Origin: Anaerocaecibacter muris
Lineage (GTDB): Bacteria > Bacillota > Clostridia > Christensenellales > Pumilibacteraceae
Direction of reading: 5' to 3'
Length of the DNA stretch: 64,000 nucleotides
Assembly: GCF_943192945.1 (NCBI RefSeq)
Contig: NZ_CALPCE010000001.1
Location: 186,001 to 250,000, forward strand
In this document: piece after piece, positions 16,536-24,448 of the stretch
Layout: every line of letters starts with the position of its first letter
Position numbering within the stretch: position 1 is the stretch's first letter
Notes under the pieces: model-generated
Databases searched by the model: none
Seen by the model: only the letters and a program-made list of their open reading frames with translations
Told to the model about the DNA's origin: nothing
Made by a program: the position numbers and the translations under genes

Positions 16536-18584
16536 TTGATAACCGCATTTGATAAAAACGGCGCTGTTGCGCTGTATAAACGCGAGTTTGCGGAACGGCT
16601 TAAAGAGGACGATTACGAAGGCGCGCTCGACAGGCTTTTAAAGTATTCGGAAGCGACCGAAAATCCCGATTTTCACATGGCTTGCGGCATGCTTTATCTT
16701 GTCATGTCGCAGTCGAGCGACGATCGCGAATTTTTAACGTTGGCTTACCGCGAATTTATGGAGCATATTCGCAGGTTCCCCGACTGCACGGCGGCATACC
16801 GCAATCTTTTGGCTACCGTATATTTGCGCCGCGACCCCAACGCAATGCTGTCTTGCGACGAGTTTGTGCAATCGAGCGGGCAGAATTTAAAAGAAATCGT
16901 GAACGAGTTGGCGGACGTCGGAATAGGCGTAATCATGGGCGATTCCGAATACGTGTTTGTGGAGGAGTTGTTTCGCGCGGGCGAGTACGGCGCAATAGAT
17001 CCCGCCGAGCCTGTCGCAGATAAAGACGAAGCCAAAGCGGACGGCGCGAACGTCAAGGGCAGCGGTACGGCGTCTAAAATAATTAAATTTCGCGGCGCGA
17101 CAAATTCGGAAGCGGCGGAGGATAACGGAAACGGCGGCGACAGGCACAAATTGACGGAAGAATTCGACAGCGATAATCCCGTGTATGATTTTTTGCAAAT
17201 GGCAAAGATGATTGCCGAGGACGACGACGCGGTCACTGATTTGCTTGCAGACGACGAGGAAACAGACGCCGACGAAAAAGAAAACTTTTCTTTCGAAGAC
17301 GCGTTTATAAACGATTTAAATAACGAAAACTTGCCTGCGGAACTGCGCGCGCGAGTTGCGCTTCGCACGGCGGAACACTATTGCGACAAAGGCGAATACG
17401 ACGCGGCGTTGTCCACGCTCGATAAAATAGGAACGCACGACAAGCATTTGTACTATTGCGGCGAGTGCGTGCGCGCGTTTATACTGCTGGAAAACGAGCG
17501 GTACGGCGACGCGGAACGCGCAATAAGACGCGCGCTCGGCGTTCATGCGGACGGCGCGCTTGCGGGCACGCTGTTGTGCACGCTTTACGAAGTTCAGCGC
17601 AAGTTCGATGAAATTCCCGCCGCGCTCAAAGCTATCGCAACCGACGATTTTATAGACGCAGACCACGTATACAAAGCGGCGCGGCTCGCCATAAATTACT
17701 GCACGCCCGACGACGCGCTCGAACTGTTGGAAGATTATATCGACGAGTTCAATATCCTCGACATACGCCAACTGTATGCGCAGGTTTTGTATAATTACGG
17801 CGAGCGCGAGGACGCGACCGCCGAGTTGTACGACCTTACCCGCATACTTTACGACGATTTTAACATCAGATATTATTATCTGGCGGCAAAGGCGGGCGCG
17901 CAAGAATTACCCATAGGCGAGGAAGCGCCGCAACATGCGTTGAGCATGATTGTAGAAAACATTTCAGGCGTTGCGGCGGCGGGCATAGTAACCGACGAAA
18001 TGCTTAATAACGAAGCGTTTAGGCTCGGACTCGAAGTGTTTTTGACGCTGGAATATCGCAACGACCGCAAGACGACCGTCGCGATGTTCGAGGCGGCGCG
18101 CAGACTGGCGGCAATCTACAAGCTGGACGAAGTAATGCGCGACGCGCTGGTTTCGCCGTATATCGAACCTATGGTCAAGTCTGTTATACTTGCGGAGCTG
18201 TTAAAGCGCGCCGACGAATTTACCGTAAGCGTCGCTTACTGCCCGTATTCGGACAGCGTCGTTTGCTCGCTCGGCGAAAATGCGACCGCGGGTAGCCGTA
18301 TCGCTTATGCGTTTATACTTATTTTGGAGCGGGGCAAGACCGCCGCGCTATCGGAAAAGGTCAAAGAGATAGAACCGTTATTGCAAAGCGGAATATTCGA
18401 CGACGACGAGAATAGCGAGCGCGACGTTGCGTATTACTTAATCAAGTCCGTTATGACCCCCGAACGGCGTAACGGCACGGTGGGCGACAGAATAGAATAC
18501 GCGCTCGGATATTCGACAAAGACCGCCGCAAACACGGCATACAAAGCAGTTGCCGCAAAAATACACGGCGCGGCAAAAAATTAA
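16536..18584 (+). CDS. TPR-like helical repeat protein
   Basis: A 682-residue soluble protein made mostly of helix pairs with TPR-type spacing (for example CGMLYLVMSQ, AYREFMEHIRRFPDCTAAY, RAFILLENERYGDAERAIRR). An acidic disordered linker covers about residues 155-265. The start is TTG at 16536, three bases after the previous stop, with GGTAAGGA upstream; no in-frame ATG fits better. No signal peptide. It likely acts as a scaffold in the cytoplasm, perhaps with the membrane protein encoded just before it. I do not recognise a named family. Confidence 0.75.
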   Translation: MITAFDKNGAVALYKREFAERLKEDDYEGALDRLLKYSEATENPDFHMACGMLYLVMSQSSDDREFLTLAYREFMEHIRRFPDCTAAYRNLLATVYLRRDPNAMLSCDEFVQSSGQNLKEIVNELADVGIGVIMGDSEYVFVEELFRAGEYGAIDPAEPVADKDEAKADGANVKGSGTASKIIKFRGATNSEAAEDNGNGGDRHKLTEEFDSDNPVYDFLQMAKMIAEDDDAVTDLLADDEETDADEKENFSFEDAFINDLNNENLPAELRARVALRTAEHYCDKGEYDAALSTLDKIGTHDKHLYYCGECVRAFILLENERYGDAERAIRRALGVHADGALAGTLLCTLYEVQRKFDEIPAALKAIATDDFIDADHVYKAARLAINYCTPDDALELLEDYIDEFNILDIRQLYAQVLYNYGEREDATAELYDLTRILYDDFNIRYYYLAAKAGAQELPIGEEAPQHALSMIVENISGVAAAGIVTDEMLNNEAFRLGLEVFLTLEYRNDRKTTVAMFEAARRLAAIYKLDEVMRDALVSPYIEPMVKSVILAELLKRADEFTVSVAYCPYSDSVVCSLGENATAGSRIAYAFILILERGKTAALSEKVKEIEPLLQSGIFDDDENSERDVAYYLIKSVMTPERRNGTVGDRIEYALGYSTKTAANTAYKAVAAKIHGAAKN

Positions 18585-18617
18585 CGATCGGATAAAAGTC
18601 CGTAAGGAGAAAACAAT

Positions 18618-19451
18618 ATGAACGACGAAAACAAAGAACTGTACTTTTTCGACTTTGACAAGCTGTTCGAGAACTATGCCGATAAATATTACAACGAACA
18701 CGAAGCCGAATATTCCTCGCCGGAGGACTTTGCCAAGCGCGATTTGGACAACGTTTACCATACGTGGGCGACGTCGCCGCAAACCTCGCTCGGCGGAATT
18801 TCGCCGTCCGAATTTTTTAACAGAATTCCGACCGAAGAGCTTATAGACATTCTTAAAGGCGCGTGCGTCGGCGAACTCAATCCGTGCTCGCTGTTGTTTG
18901 ACAGAATAGCGACGGAACCGTCGCTTTTGGACGATCTTGTCGCGCTTGCACGGTCGGCGACGGACGAAAAGTTGCTTGCCGTTACGGTCAGTCTTATATC
19001 GGAACTGGGCGGCGCGGACAACGACTTTTATTTGGCAATGATAGAGCGCGATATAGACGAGTCTATTCGCGAAGTGTGCGTGGAAGCGCTGTGCGACCGC
19101 GCGGAACAAGTCAAGGATATAATTCTCGAACGCGCGGAAACAACGGACGACCTCGATAAAAAAGAACAGTATGCCGAAATCCTTACGTTCTGCGATGCGG
19201 GCGACGACAAAATACTCGCGCTGTTGCGCGATCTGTTGGCGACAGATCCCAAAGTCCCGTATATTGCGGCGCTGATAGGCAGGTACGGCGACGACCGCGC
19301 TTGCGCCGATTTGTACAAGCTGATAGACACGTGCACGTTTGCGGAGTTTATAGAAATTCGCAATTCCATAGAAATGATGGGCGGCACTGTTGACGAACAC
19401 TGTCGGGATTTTTCGGACGATCCGTTATATAAAGCCTATTACGGCTTATAA
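18618..19451 (+). CDS. HEAT-like repeat protein of unknown function
   Basis: A 277-residue acidic soluble protein. From about residue 85 to 250 it is composed of short helix pairs with regular acidic and hydrophobic spacing (LLDDLVALARSATDEKLLA, EVCVEALCDRAEQ, ILALLRDLLATDPK), as in HEAT-type scaffolds. Residues about 48-64 read TWATSPQTSLGGISPSEF, resembling the W..sP...LGG.TP.E motif seen at the ends of various SEC-C or toxin-related proteins; its meaning here is unknown. AAGGAG precedes the ATG. It lies 33 bases after the TPR gene, so the two repeat proteins are probably co-expressed. Confidence 0.7.
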   Translation: MNDENKELYFFDFDKLFENYADKYYNEHEAEYSSPEDFAKRDLDNVYHTWATSPQTSLGGISPSEFFNRIPTEELIDILKGACVGELNPCSLLFDRIATEPSLLDDLVALARSATDEKLLAVTVSLISELGGADNDFYLAMIERDIDESIREVCVEALCDRAEQVKDIILERAETTDDLDKKEQYAEILTFCDAGDDKILALLRDLLATDPKVPYIAALIGRYGDDRACADLYKLIDTCTFAEFIEIRNSIEMMGGTVDEHCRDFSDDPLYKAYYGL

Positions 19452-19465
19452 TAATAAGAGTGAAT

Positions 19466-20197
19466 ATGTCGAAAGAAATAACGCTTAACGACGTCAAAGA
19501 AAACGACGAGTTTAAACAGCTTATAAACGCGAGCAACAACAGCCTTAAAGTTCTCGGTTACACCGAGCACGGGTTGCGGCATGTCGGGTATGTGTCCAAA
19601 ACTACCGCGAATATTTTGAGCACGCTGGGCTTCCCGCAACGCACCGTCGAACTGGGCGCGATAGCGGGCTGGATTCATGATATAGGCAACGCGATTAACC
19701 GCAAGCACCACGGTCTTACGGGGTCGCTTTTGGCTTACGATATACTTGTGCGCATGGGCATGGACGCGGGCGAAGTCGCTTTGATTATTTCGGCGATAGG
19801 CAACCACGAGGAAGAAACGGGCACGCCCGTAAACGAAGTTGCCGCCGCGCTTATACTCGCGGACAAATCGGACGCGCACCGATCGCGCGTGCGCAGAGAA
19901 ACCGCCGACCGCAAGGATATTCACGACCGCGTCAATCTATCCATCAAAAAGAATTACCTCGCCATCGACAAAAACAAAAAGACAATTCGCCTTGTCATAC
20001 AAATGGACAATACGTCCGCGACAATGGAATATTTGCAAATATATTTGTCGCGCATGGTACTGTCCGAAAAAGCCGCGGCGTTTCTCGGATATTGGTTTGA
20101 GCTTGTTATAAACGGAAACGTCATAAATCGCAGAAAGCCGGTCGCTTCTACCAACGTTCACCCCAAAGCGGGCGAAACCGAAGTGTCGGAAGAGTAG
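19466..20197 (+). CDS. HD-domain phosphohydrolase
   Basis: A 243-residue protein with a metal-dependent HD fold: HGLRHVGYV, GWIHDIGNAI (the HD pair), KHHGLTGS, IGNHEE and LADKSDAHRSR with the closing Asp. Family members hydrolyse phosphoesters of nucleotides or signalling nucleotides; the substrate cannot be told. An in-frame GTG at 19460 is possible, but the ATG at 19466 has better spacing from AAGAG. It is the last gene of the M20D-led operon and is followed by a terminator. Confidence 0.85.
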   Translation: MSKEITLNDVKENDEFKQLINASNNSLKVLGYTEHGLRHVGYVSKTTANILSTLGFPQRTVELGAIAGWIHDIGNAINRKHHGLTGSLLAYDILVRMGMDAGEVALIISAIGNHEEETGTPVNEVAAALILADKSDAHRSRVRRETADRKDIHDRVNLSIKKNYLAIDKNKKTIRLVIQMDNTSATMEYLQIYLSRMVLSEKAAAFLGYWFELVINGNVINRRKPVASTNVHPKAGETEVSEE

Positions 20198-20248
20198 TTT
20201 GTAGCGCGCGTCAACTCGCGTGTGGAAGTTACATTATCGTTTTTACAG

Positions 20249-20281
20249 CGAACGTCGTATAAAATTCGGCGTTCGTTTTTT
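20249..20281 (+). terminator. Terminator of the M20D-TPR-HD operon
   Basis: Arms CGAACGTCG (20249-20257) and CGGCGTTCG (20267-20275), one G-T pair, nine-base loop, followed by seven T. Confidence 0.8.
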
Positions 20282-20354
20282 GTGTGGTAAAACGGCAGTG
20301 CAACGGGCAAAAGCGCGACTGCTCGGCGCATTTCTAAATGCGCGCTGTTCGACA

Positions 20355-20360
20355 TACAAT
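20355..20360 (+). promoter_or_regulatory. Possible -10 box next to the YkvI-like start codon
   Basis: TACAAT lies five bases before ATG 20366 (with an overlapping TATAAT at 20360-20365). The -35 region is poor, and no ribosome binding site is seen, so a leaderless start is possible but weakly supported. Confidence 0.35.
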
Positions 20361-20365
20361 ATAAT

Positions 20366-21418
20366 ATGTTTAAATCGTTTTTACGCGCAATGTCGGTATC
20401 TATGCTTATAATCGGCACTATGATAGGCGCGGGGTTCGCTTCGGGCAAAGAGGTGGTGTCGTTTTTCGGCGACGTGCCCAACGTGTTTATCGCGTTGATA
20501 GCGGGCGGGCTTGTGTTCGCGTGCTCCGTGCTGTTTCTGTTTGTCGGGCGGCGGGTAAAAAAGACGGACATAGGCGAGGTGAACGGCGCGGTTTTCGGCA
20601 AACTTCGCCCGTTCGCGGACGTGTTTATGCTGTTCAATTCAATGACGGTGTTGGGCGCAATGCTCGCGGGCACGGACAGCCTTGCGGCGGAGTTTATAGA
20701 TATACGCCCGCTCGCTTCCATTGTTTTGGGCTTGCTTTGCGCCGTAACTGCGGTTAAAGGGCTGTCGGGCGTGATAAAAGCCAATGCCGTGCTTGTGCCC
20801 GTAATGATAGTGTTTTTATGCGCTTGCTCGATATGCGCAATGGAGTTTCCGTTCCGTCCGCAGTCGAGCAATATCAGCGTATATTCGATAGTGCTTTACG
20901 TGTCTATGAATATGATTTTAGGCGGCGGGGTATTGACTACCGTACATAAGCTGTCCCCGCGCGAAATAATACTGGCGGCGGCGGTTGCGGCAACGGTAAT
21001 CGCCGCACTGTTATTGTGCATCATGGGCGCATTGCAGTCGTGTTCGGCGGCGCACGCGGATATGCCGATATTGCTAATTGCGTTGAAAAGCGGGAGGGCG
21101 ATGTATTTTGTGTGCATGCCCGTTATTGCCGCGTCGATATTCACGACGGCGCTGTCCGCGTTCAAGTCCGTTTACGATTATGTCAGTGTGTTTTTCAAGC
21201 ACAAAATAACAGCCGCCGGCATTGTGCTTGTCGGCGGACTGATTGTAGGTGCGTTCGGGTTTTCCAACGTCGTCGGCACGCTTTATCCGATAATAGGAAT
21301 AATAGGTTTGTTGTATTTGGCTTGCAACTGTTGGTTCCTTATCCGTACTCGCGTAAAACGCAGGGTAAAGAGCAAGGCGAAGCGCGTTAAGTCAAAACTC
21401 AAACGTCAGTCTATGTGA
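20366..21418 (+). CDS. YkvI-like membrane carrier
   Basis: A 350-residue protein with about ten membrane helices and a very basic C-terminal tail (KRRVKSKAKRVKSKLKR). It opens with MLIIGTMIGAGFASGKEV, the unwound first helix typical of the YkvI group within the APC (LeuT-fold) superfamily. Members are taken to be cation-coupled solute carriers; the substrate is not known. The start ATG has no ribosome binding site. The 3' end overlaps the convergent ABC permease gene by 13 bases. Confidence 0.75.
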   Translation: MFKSFLRAMSVSMLIIGTMIGAGFASGKEVVSFFGDVPNVFIALIAGGLVFACSVLFLFVGRRVKKTDIGEVNGAVFGKLRPFADVFMLFNSMTVLGAMLAGTDSLAAEFIDIRPLASIVLGLLCAVTAVKGLSGVIKANAVLVPVMIVFLCACSICAMEFPFRPQSSNISVYSIVLYVSMNMILGGGVLTTVHKLSPREIILAAAVAATVIAALLLCIMGALQSCSAAHADMPILLIALKSGRAMYFVCMPVIAASIFTTALSAFKSVYDYVSVFFKHKITAAGIVLVGGLIVGAFGFSNVVGTLYPIIGIIGLLYLACNCWFLIRTRVKRRVKSKAKRVKSKLKRQSM

Positions 21419-22239
21419 TAGCGTTTTTTCGTAAGTCGTTCCACGCCCGCAACAGCAAGATACATAACCGTTGCGAGTATGCACAATACGACCGTGCTTG
21501 CCATTACCAAATCCATTTTAAATACTTGACTGCCGTAAATTATGAGATAGCCCAAGCCCGCCGTAGACACAAGGTATTCGCCCATGATTGTGCCGACCCA
21601 AGCAAGTCCGACGTTTATTTTGAGCATGTTGACGAGCGCGGGCACGTTTGCGGGTATGATGAGTTTGGTAAGGATTTGAAAGCGCGTCGCGCCCATGGAG
21701 CGCAGCAGTAAAATTTTGCCTTCGTCCACAGACATAAAACCGTTGAGCACGCTGATGACTGTCACTATTATGCAAATAAGCACCGTCATTACTATTATTG
21801 CCTGCGCGCCCGCGCCCACCCAAATTATTATGATAGGTCCGAGCGCGATTTTGGGCAGGGCGTTAAGAACGACTATATACGGTTCGAGCACACGCCGCAA
21901 CCGCGTAAACCGCCACAGCAGTACCGCAATCAGTATACCCAGTCCGCTTGCGACGAAAAAGCCTATAATGCACTCGATAAGGGTGTACGCTATGTGCGTA
22001 AACAAGTCCGCCATGTCTATTTCGGACAGTGTTTTGGCAATTCGCGAGGGGCAGGACGTGATAAACGGGTCTATCCAACCGAGTTCCGCGGCGAGTTCCC
22101 ATAGCCCTATGAAAAACGCGAGTACGCCTATGCGTAACAGTATAACTATTATTTTATCGTTACGCCGCTTTGCAAGATATGTTTGTCGCGGCGTTTTGAC
22201 TTTTGTCATGCGACAGGGAAGTCCTTTGTTTGTCTTCAT
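21406..22239 (-). CDS. ABC importer permease, SsuC/ThiX/TauC type
   Basis: A 277-residue permease with about six membrane helices and the EAA loop RSMGATRFQILTKLIIP that docks on the ATPase. This fold serves importers of sulfonates, nitrate, taurine or thiamine-precursor pyrimidines. An AAGGAG site seven bases before ATG 22239 sets the start. It is the last gene of the operon on the minus strand; its binding protein and ATPase are upstream. No TPP or other riboswitch is visible, so the cargo cannot be inferred from regulation. Confidence 0.88.
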   Translation of the reverse strand: MKTNKGLPCRMTKVKTPRQTYLAKRRNDKIIVILLRIGVLAFFIGLWELAAELGWIDPFITSCPSRIAKTLSEIDMADLFTHIAYTLIECIIGFFVASGLGILIAVLLWRFTRLRRVLEPYIVVLNALPKIALGPIIIIWVGAGAQAIIVMTVLICIIVTVISVLNGFMSVDEGKILLLRSMGATRFQILTKLIIPANVPALVNMLKINVGLAWVGTIMGEYLVSTAGLGYLIIYGSQVFKMDLVMASTVVLCILATVMYLAVAGVERLTKKRYHID

Positions 22240-22327
22240 GTTTGTTGCTCCTTAATGTAACCCGCGGCGGACGGCGCGAATGTTTGTCGCGTATAGTCAT
22301 ACGGGTTGCGATGTAAGTAGTCGGTGA

Positions 22328-22510
22328 TTATTCGGTCGCTTTGACGGCTTCGGGCTTGTTGGTCTTGCCGTCGTCGGCGAGCGCGGTTTTAACCGCGTTG
22401 TACACGCGCTTGCCGAGGTCGATAAGGAATATTCCCGTATCTTTGGCGAGCGTGGCGGCGTCGAGTAAAACTTGTTTGCCCGTAACGCGCGGCTTGTAGT
22501 CGTTTTTCAT
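22328..22510 (-). CDS. Small protein within ABC importer operon
   Basis: A 60-residue protein with an amphipathic central part (VLLDAATLAKDTGIFLIDLG) and a polar tail. ATG 22510 overlaps the ATPase stop (ATGA) and is preceded by a strong AAGGAGG inside the ATPase end, so it is translationally coupled. It lies between ATPase and permease, which suggests a role linked to the transporter. No family recognised; the helix is not clearly a membrane segment. Confidence 0.65.
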   Translation of the reverse strand: MKNDYKPRVTGKQVLLDAATLAKDTGIFLIDLGKRVYNAVKTALADDGKTNKPEAVKATE

Positions 22511-23259
22511 AACGTAACCTCCTTCCACACGCGGTCGAACCAGTATGAAAACCTCGGATTTTCACGGCGTTTGAGTGGCGTGGGCGCGTCGATGTCTATA
22601 TCGAACACGGTTTTGACTGTCGCGGGGCGCGCGGTGAGTACGACTATCCTGTCCGCCATGGACACCGCTTCCGCTATATCGTGAGTGACAAGCACGGCTG
22701 TCTTTTTTTCGTGCTTGATAATGGAATGAACGTCGTCGCATACGGTCATGCGCGTTTGGAAATCCACCGCCGAAAACGGTTCGTCGAGCAATAACAGTCG
22801 CGGCTTGAACGCGAGCGTGCGTATAAGCGCGGCGCGCTGGCGCATGCCGCCCGATAGCTGGGTGGGGTACGCCGCTTTAAATTCGCCGAGTCCGTATTTG
22901 TCGAGCATATCGAGCGCGTATTTGCGACTTTCGTCGTTGAGTTTTTTCTGTACGGACAGCCCGAGCAAAACGTTGGATTCGATAGTGCGCCATTCAAACA
23001 GATTGTCGCGTTGAAGCATATATCCGACGTTTCCCGACGAGGCGACGACGGGCGTGCCGTCGATTGCGACCGTGCCGTTGGTGGGCGCGAGCAAGCCCGC
23101 TATCATGGACAGTAAAGTCGTCTTGCCGCAACCCGACGGTCCGACGAGGGCGATAAATTCACCCTCGTCAACCGATAAAGTCAGGTCGCGCACAGCCTCG
23201 GTCTCGCTTTTTTCGGTCTGATAAATAATATCCGCGTGACTTATTTCGAGTAGCGCCAT
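22507..23259 (-). CDS. ABC importer ATPase, SsuB/ThiZ type
   Basis: A 250-residue nucleotide-binding subunit that powers the permease. Walker A GPSGCGKTT, Q-loop LQRDNLFEWR, signature LSGGMRQR, Walker B LLLLDEPF and H-loop VTHDIAEA are all intact. It begins 12 bases after the binding-protein stop and overlaps the small coupled gene downstream. The best relatives by pattern are sulfonate, taurine or pyrimidine-precursor importers. Confidence 0.92.
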   Translation of the reverse strand: MALLEISHADIIYQTEKSETEAVRDLTLSVDEGEFIALVGPSGCGKTTLLSMIAGLLAPTNGTVAIDGTPVVASSGNVGYMLQRDNLFEWRTIESNVLLGLSVQKKLNDESRKYALDMLDKYGLGEFKAAYPTQLSGGMRQRAALIRTLAFKPRLLLLDEPFSAVDFQTRMTVCDDVHSIIKHEKKTAVLVTHDIAEAVSMADRIVVLTARPATVKTVFDIDIDAPTPLKRRENPRFSYWFDRVWKEVTL

Positions 23260-23271
23260 GAGCGGTTATCC

Positions 23272-24282
23272 TTAATTCATGCCGAGCTCGGCGATTAGTT
23301 CGTTGGCAATGGTGTTGTCTACCGCGAGCTTGTAATCCGCGCGGGTAGATAGCGTGCCCGCGTTTTCCATAATGTCTTGTAAGCGCTCGAACGCCTCTTG
23401 CGACAGCACGGGACTTGTCGCCCACGCGTTTATTTTCAGATAGCTCTTGACTGATGCGGCGATGGACGTTTCGCTGATGCCGGGGAACGATTTGGCAAGG
23501 TCTTTGGCGACGACTTCGGGCGTGTTCTCGGTCATGAACTTGTAGCCTTTAAGCACCGCGCGCAAAAACGCTTTAGCCGTGGCGTTGTTGTCTTTGAGCC
23601 AAGACTTTTGCGCGGAGAACGCGGTGTACGGCACTTCGCCCGACGCTTCGCCGACAGACGCGACGATGTAGCCTTTGCCGAGCGCAACGTATTCTGATGC
23701 AGTCGGCTCGAACATGGTGGTGTACGAAATGGATTTATCGGTGTCGAACGTGCCGACCATTGCGTCGAACGCGACGGACGTGTCGAAGTTTTTGCTGTCG
23801 GTCGAAACGCCGTGATTGTTAAGCACCCATTGCAATGTCATTGCGGGAACGCCTCCGGCGCGTCCGGCCAAAATGTGCTTGCCTTCGAGGTTAGCCCAGT
23901 CGAAATCGGGTTCGGGATTGCGCCCGACAAGGAACGACCCGTCGCGCATTGTCAACTGCCCGAAAATAACCGGGTAGTCCCGCTGTCCTTCCACGTGACA
24001 GTAAATAGTCGCTTCGGGACCCATGAGTCCGATGTCGGCGGAGCCGGAAATGACGGACGTCATGACTTTGTCTGCGCCGCCGCCGTTGGAGAGTTCGATT
24101 TTGATGTTTTCCTCGTCGAAATAGCCTTTATTCTGGGCTATGTACAGAGGCGCGTAAAAGATTGAGTGGGTGACTTCGCACAGGCGCACCGTGGTTTTGC
24201 CGTCGTCGTTGCAGGCGGTAAGCGACAGCGGACACAGCATGAGTGCGATTGCGGTGATAAAAGCGGTGATTTTTCCTTTCAT
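23272..24282 (-). CDS. ABC substrate-binding lipoprotein, SsuA/THI5-NMT1 type
   Basis: A 336-residue lipoprotein that captures the substrate outside the membrane. The start at 24282 is chosen over an ATG 66 bases upstream because GGAGG precedes it and it begins a proper signal peptide, MKGKITAFITAIALML, with lipobox LTAC. HSIFYAPLYIAQNKGYFDE and GSADIGLMGPEAT match the NMT1/SsuA family. It leads the importer operon. The intergenic stretch to valS (about 166 bases) holds the promoters for both genes but no recognisable riboswitch or T-box. Confidence 0.88.
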   Translation of the reverse strand: MKGKITAFITAIALMLCPLSLTACNDDGKTTVRLCEVTHSIFYAPLYIAQNKGYFDEENIKIELSNGGGADKVMTSVISGSADIGLMGPEATIYCHVEGQRDYPVIFGQLTMRDGSFLVGRNPEPDFDWANLEGKHILAGRAGGVPAMTLQWVLNNHGVSTDSKNFDTSVAFDAMVGTFDTDKSISYTTMFEPTASEYVALGKGYIVASVGEASGEVPYTAFSAQKSWLKDNNATAKAFLRAVLKGYKFMTENTPEVVAKDLAKSFPGISETSIAASVKSYLKINAWATSPVLSQEAFERLQDIMENAGTLSTRADYKLAVDNTIANELIAELGMN

Positions 24283-24448
24283 AAAATTCCTCCGAGTGAT
24301 AAATATATTCCAGTGTATGCGGTGTGTTTGGGTATAGTGAATACGCAAAACACGTAAATATTTTCGCAGTGCGATATAAATAATTGCTATTTCTGATTGA
24401 TTGTGTTAAAATGCGATATATATACAATGTTATCGGGAGCGCGACGTA

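Noticed and set aside
24283-24448. TPP riboswitch before the SsuA/THI5-type importer operon
   Set aside because: The importer type suggested a thiamine link, but neither the CTGAGA core nor the other conserved TPP elements is present.
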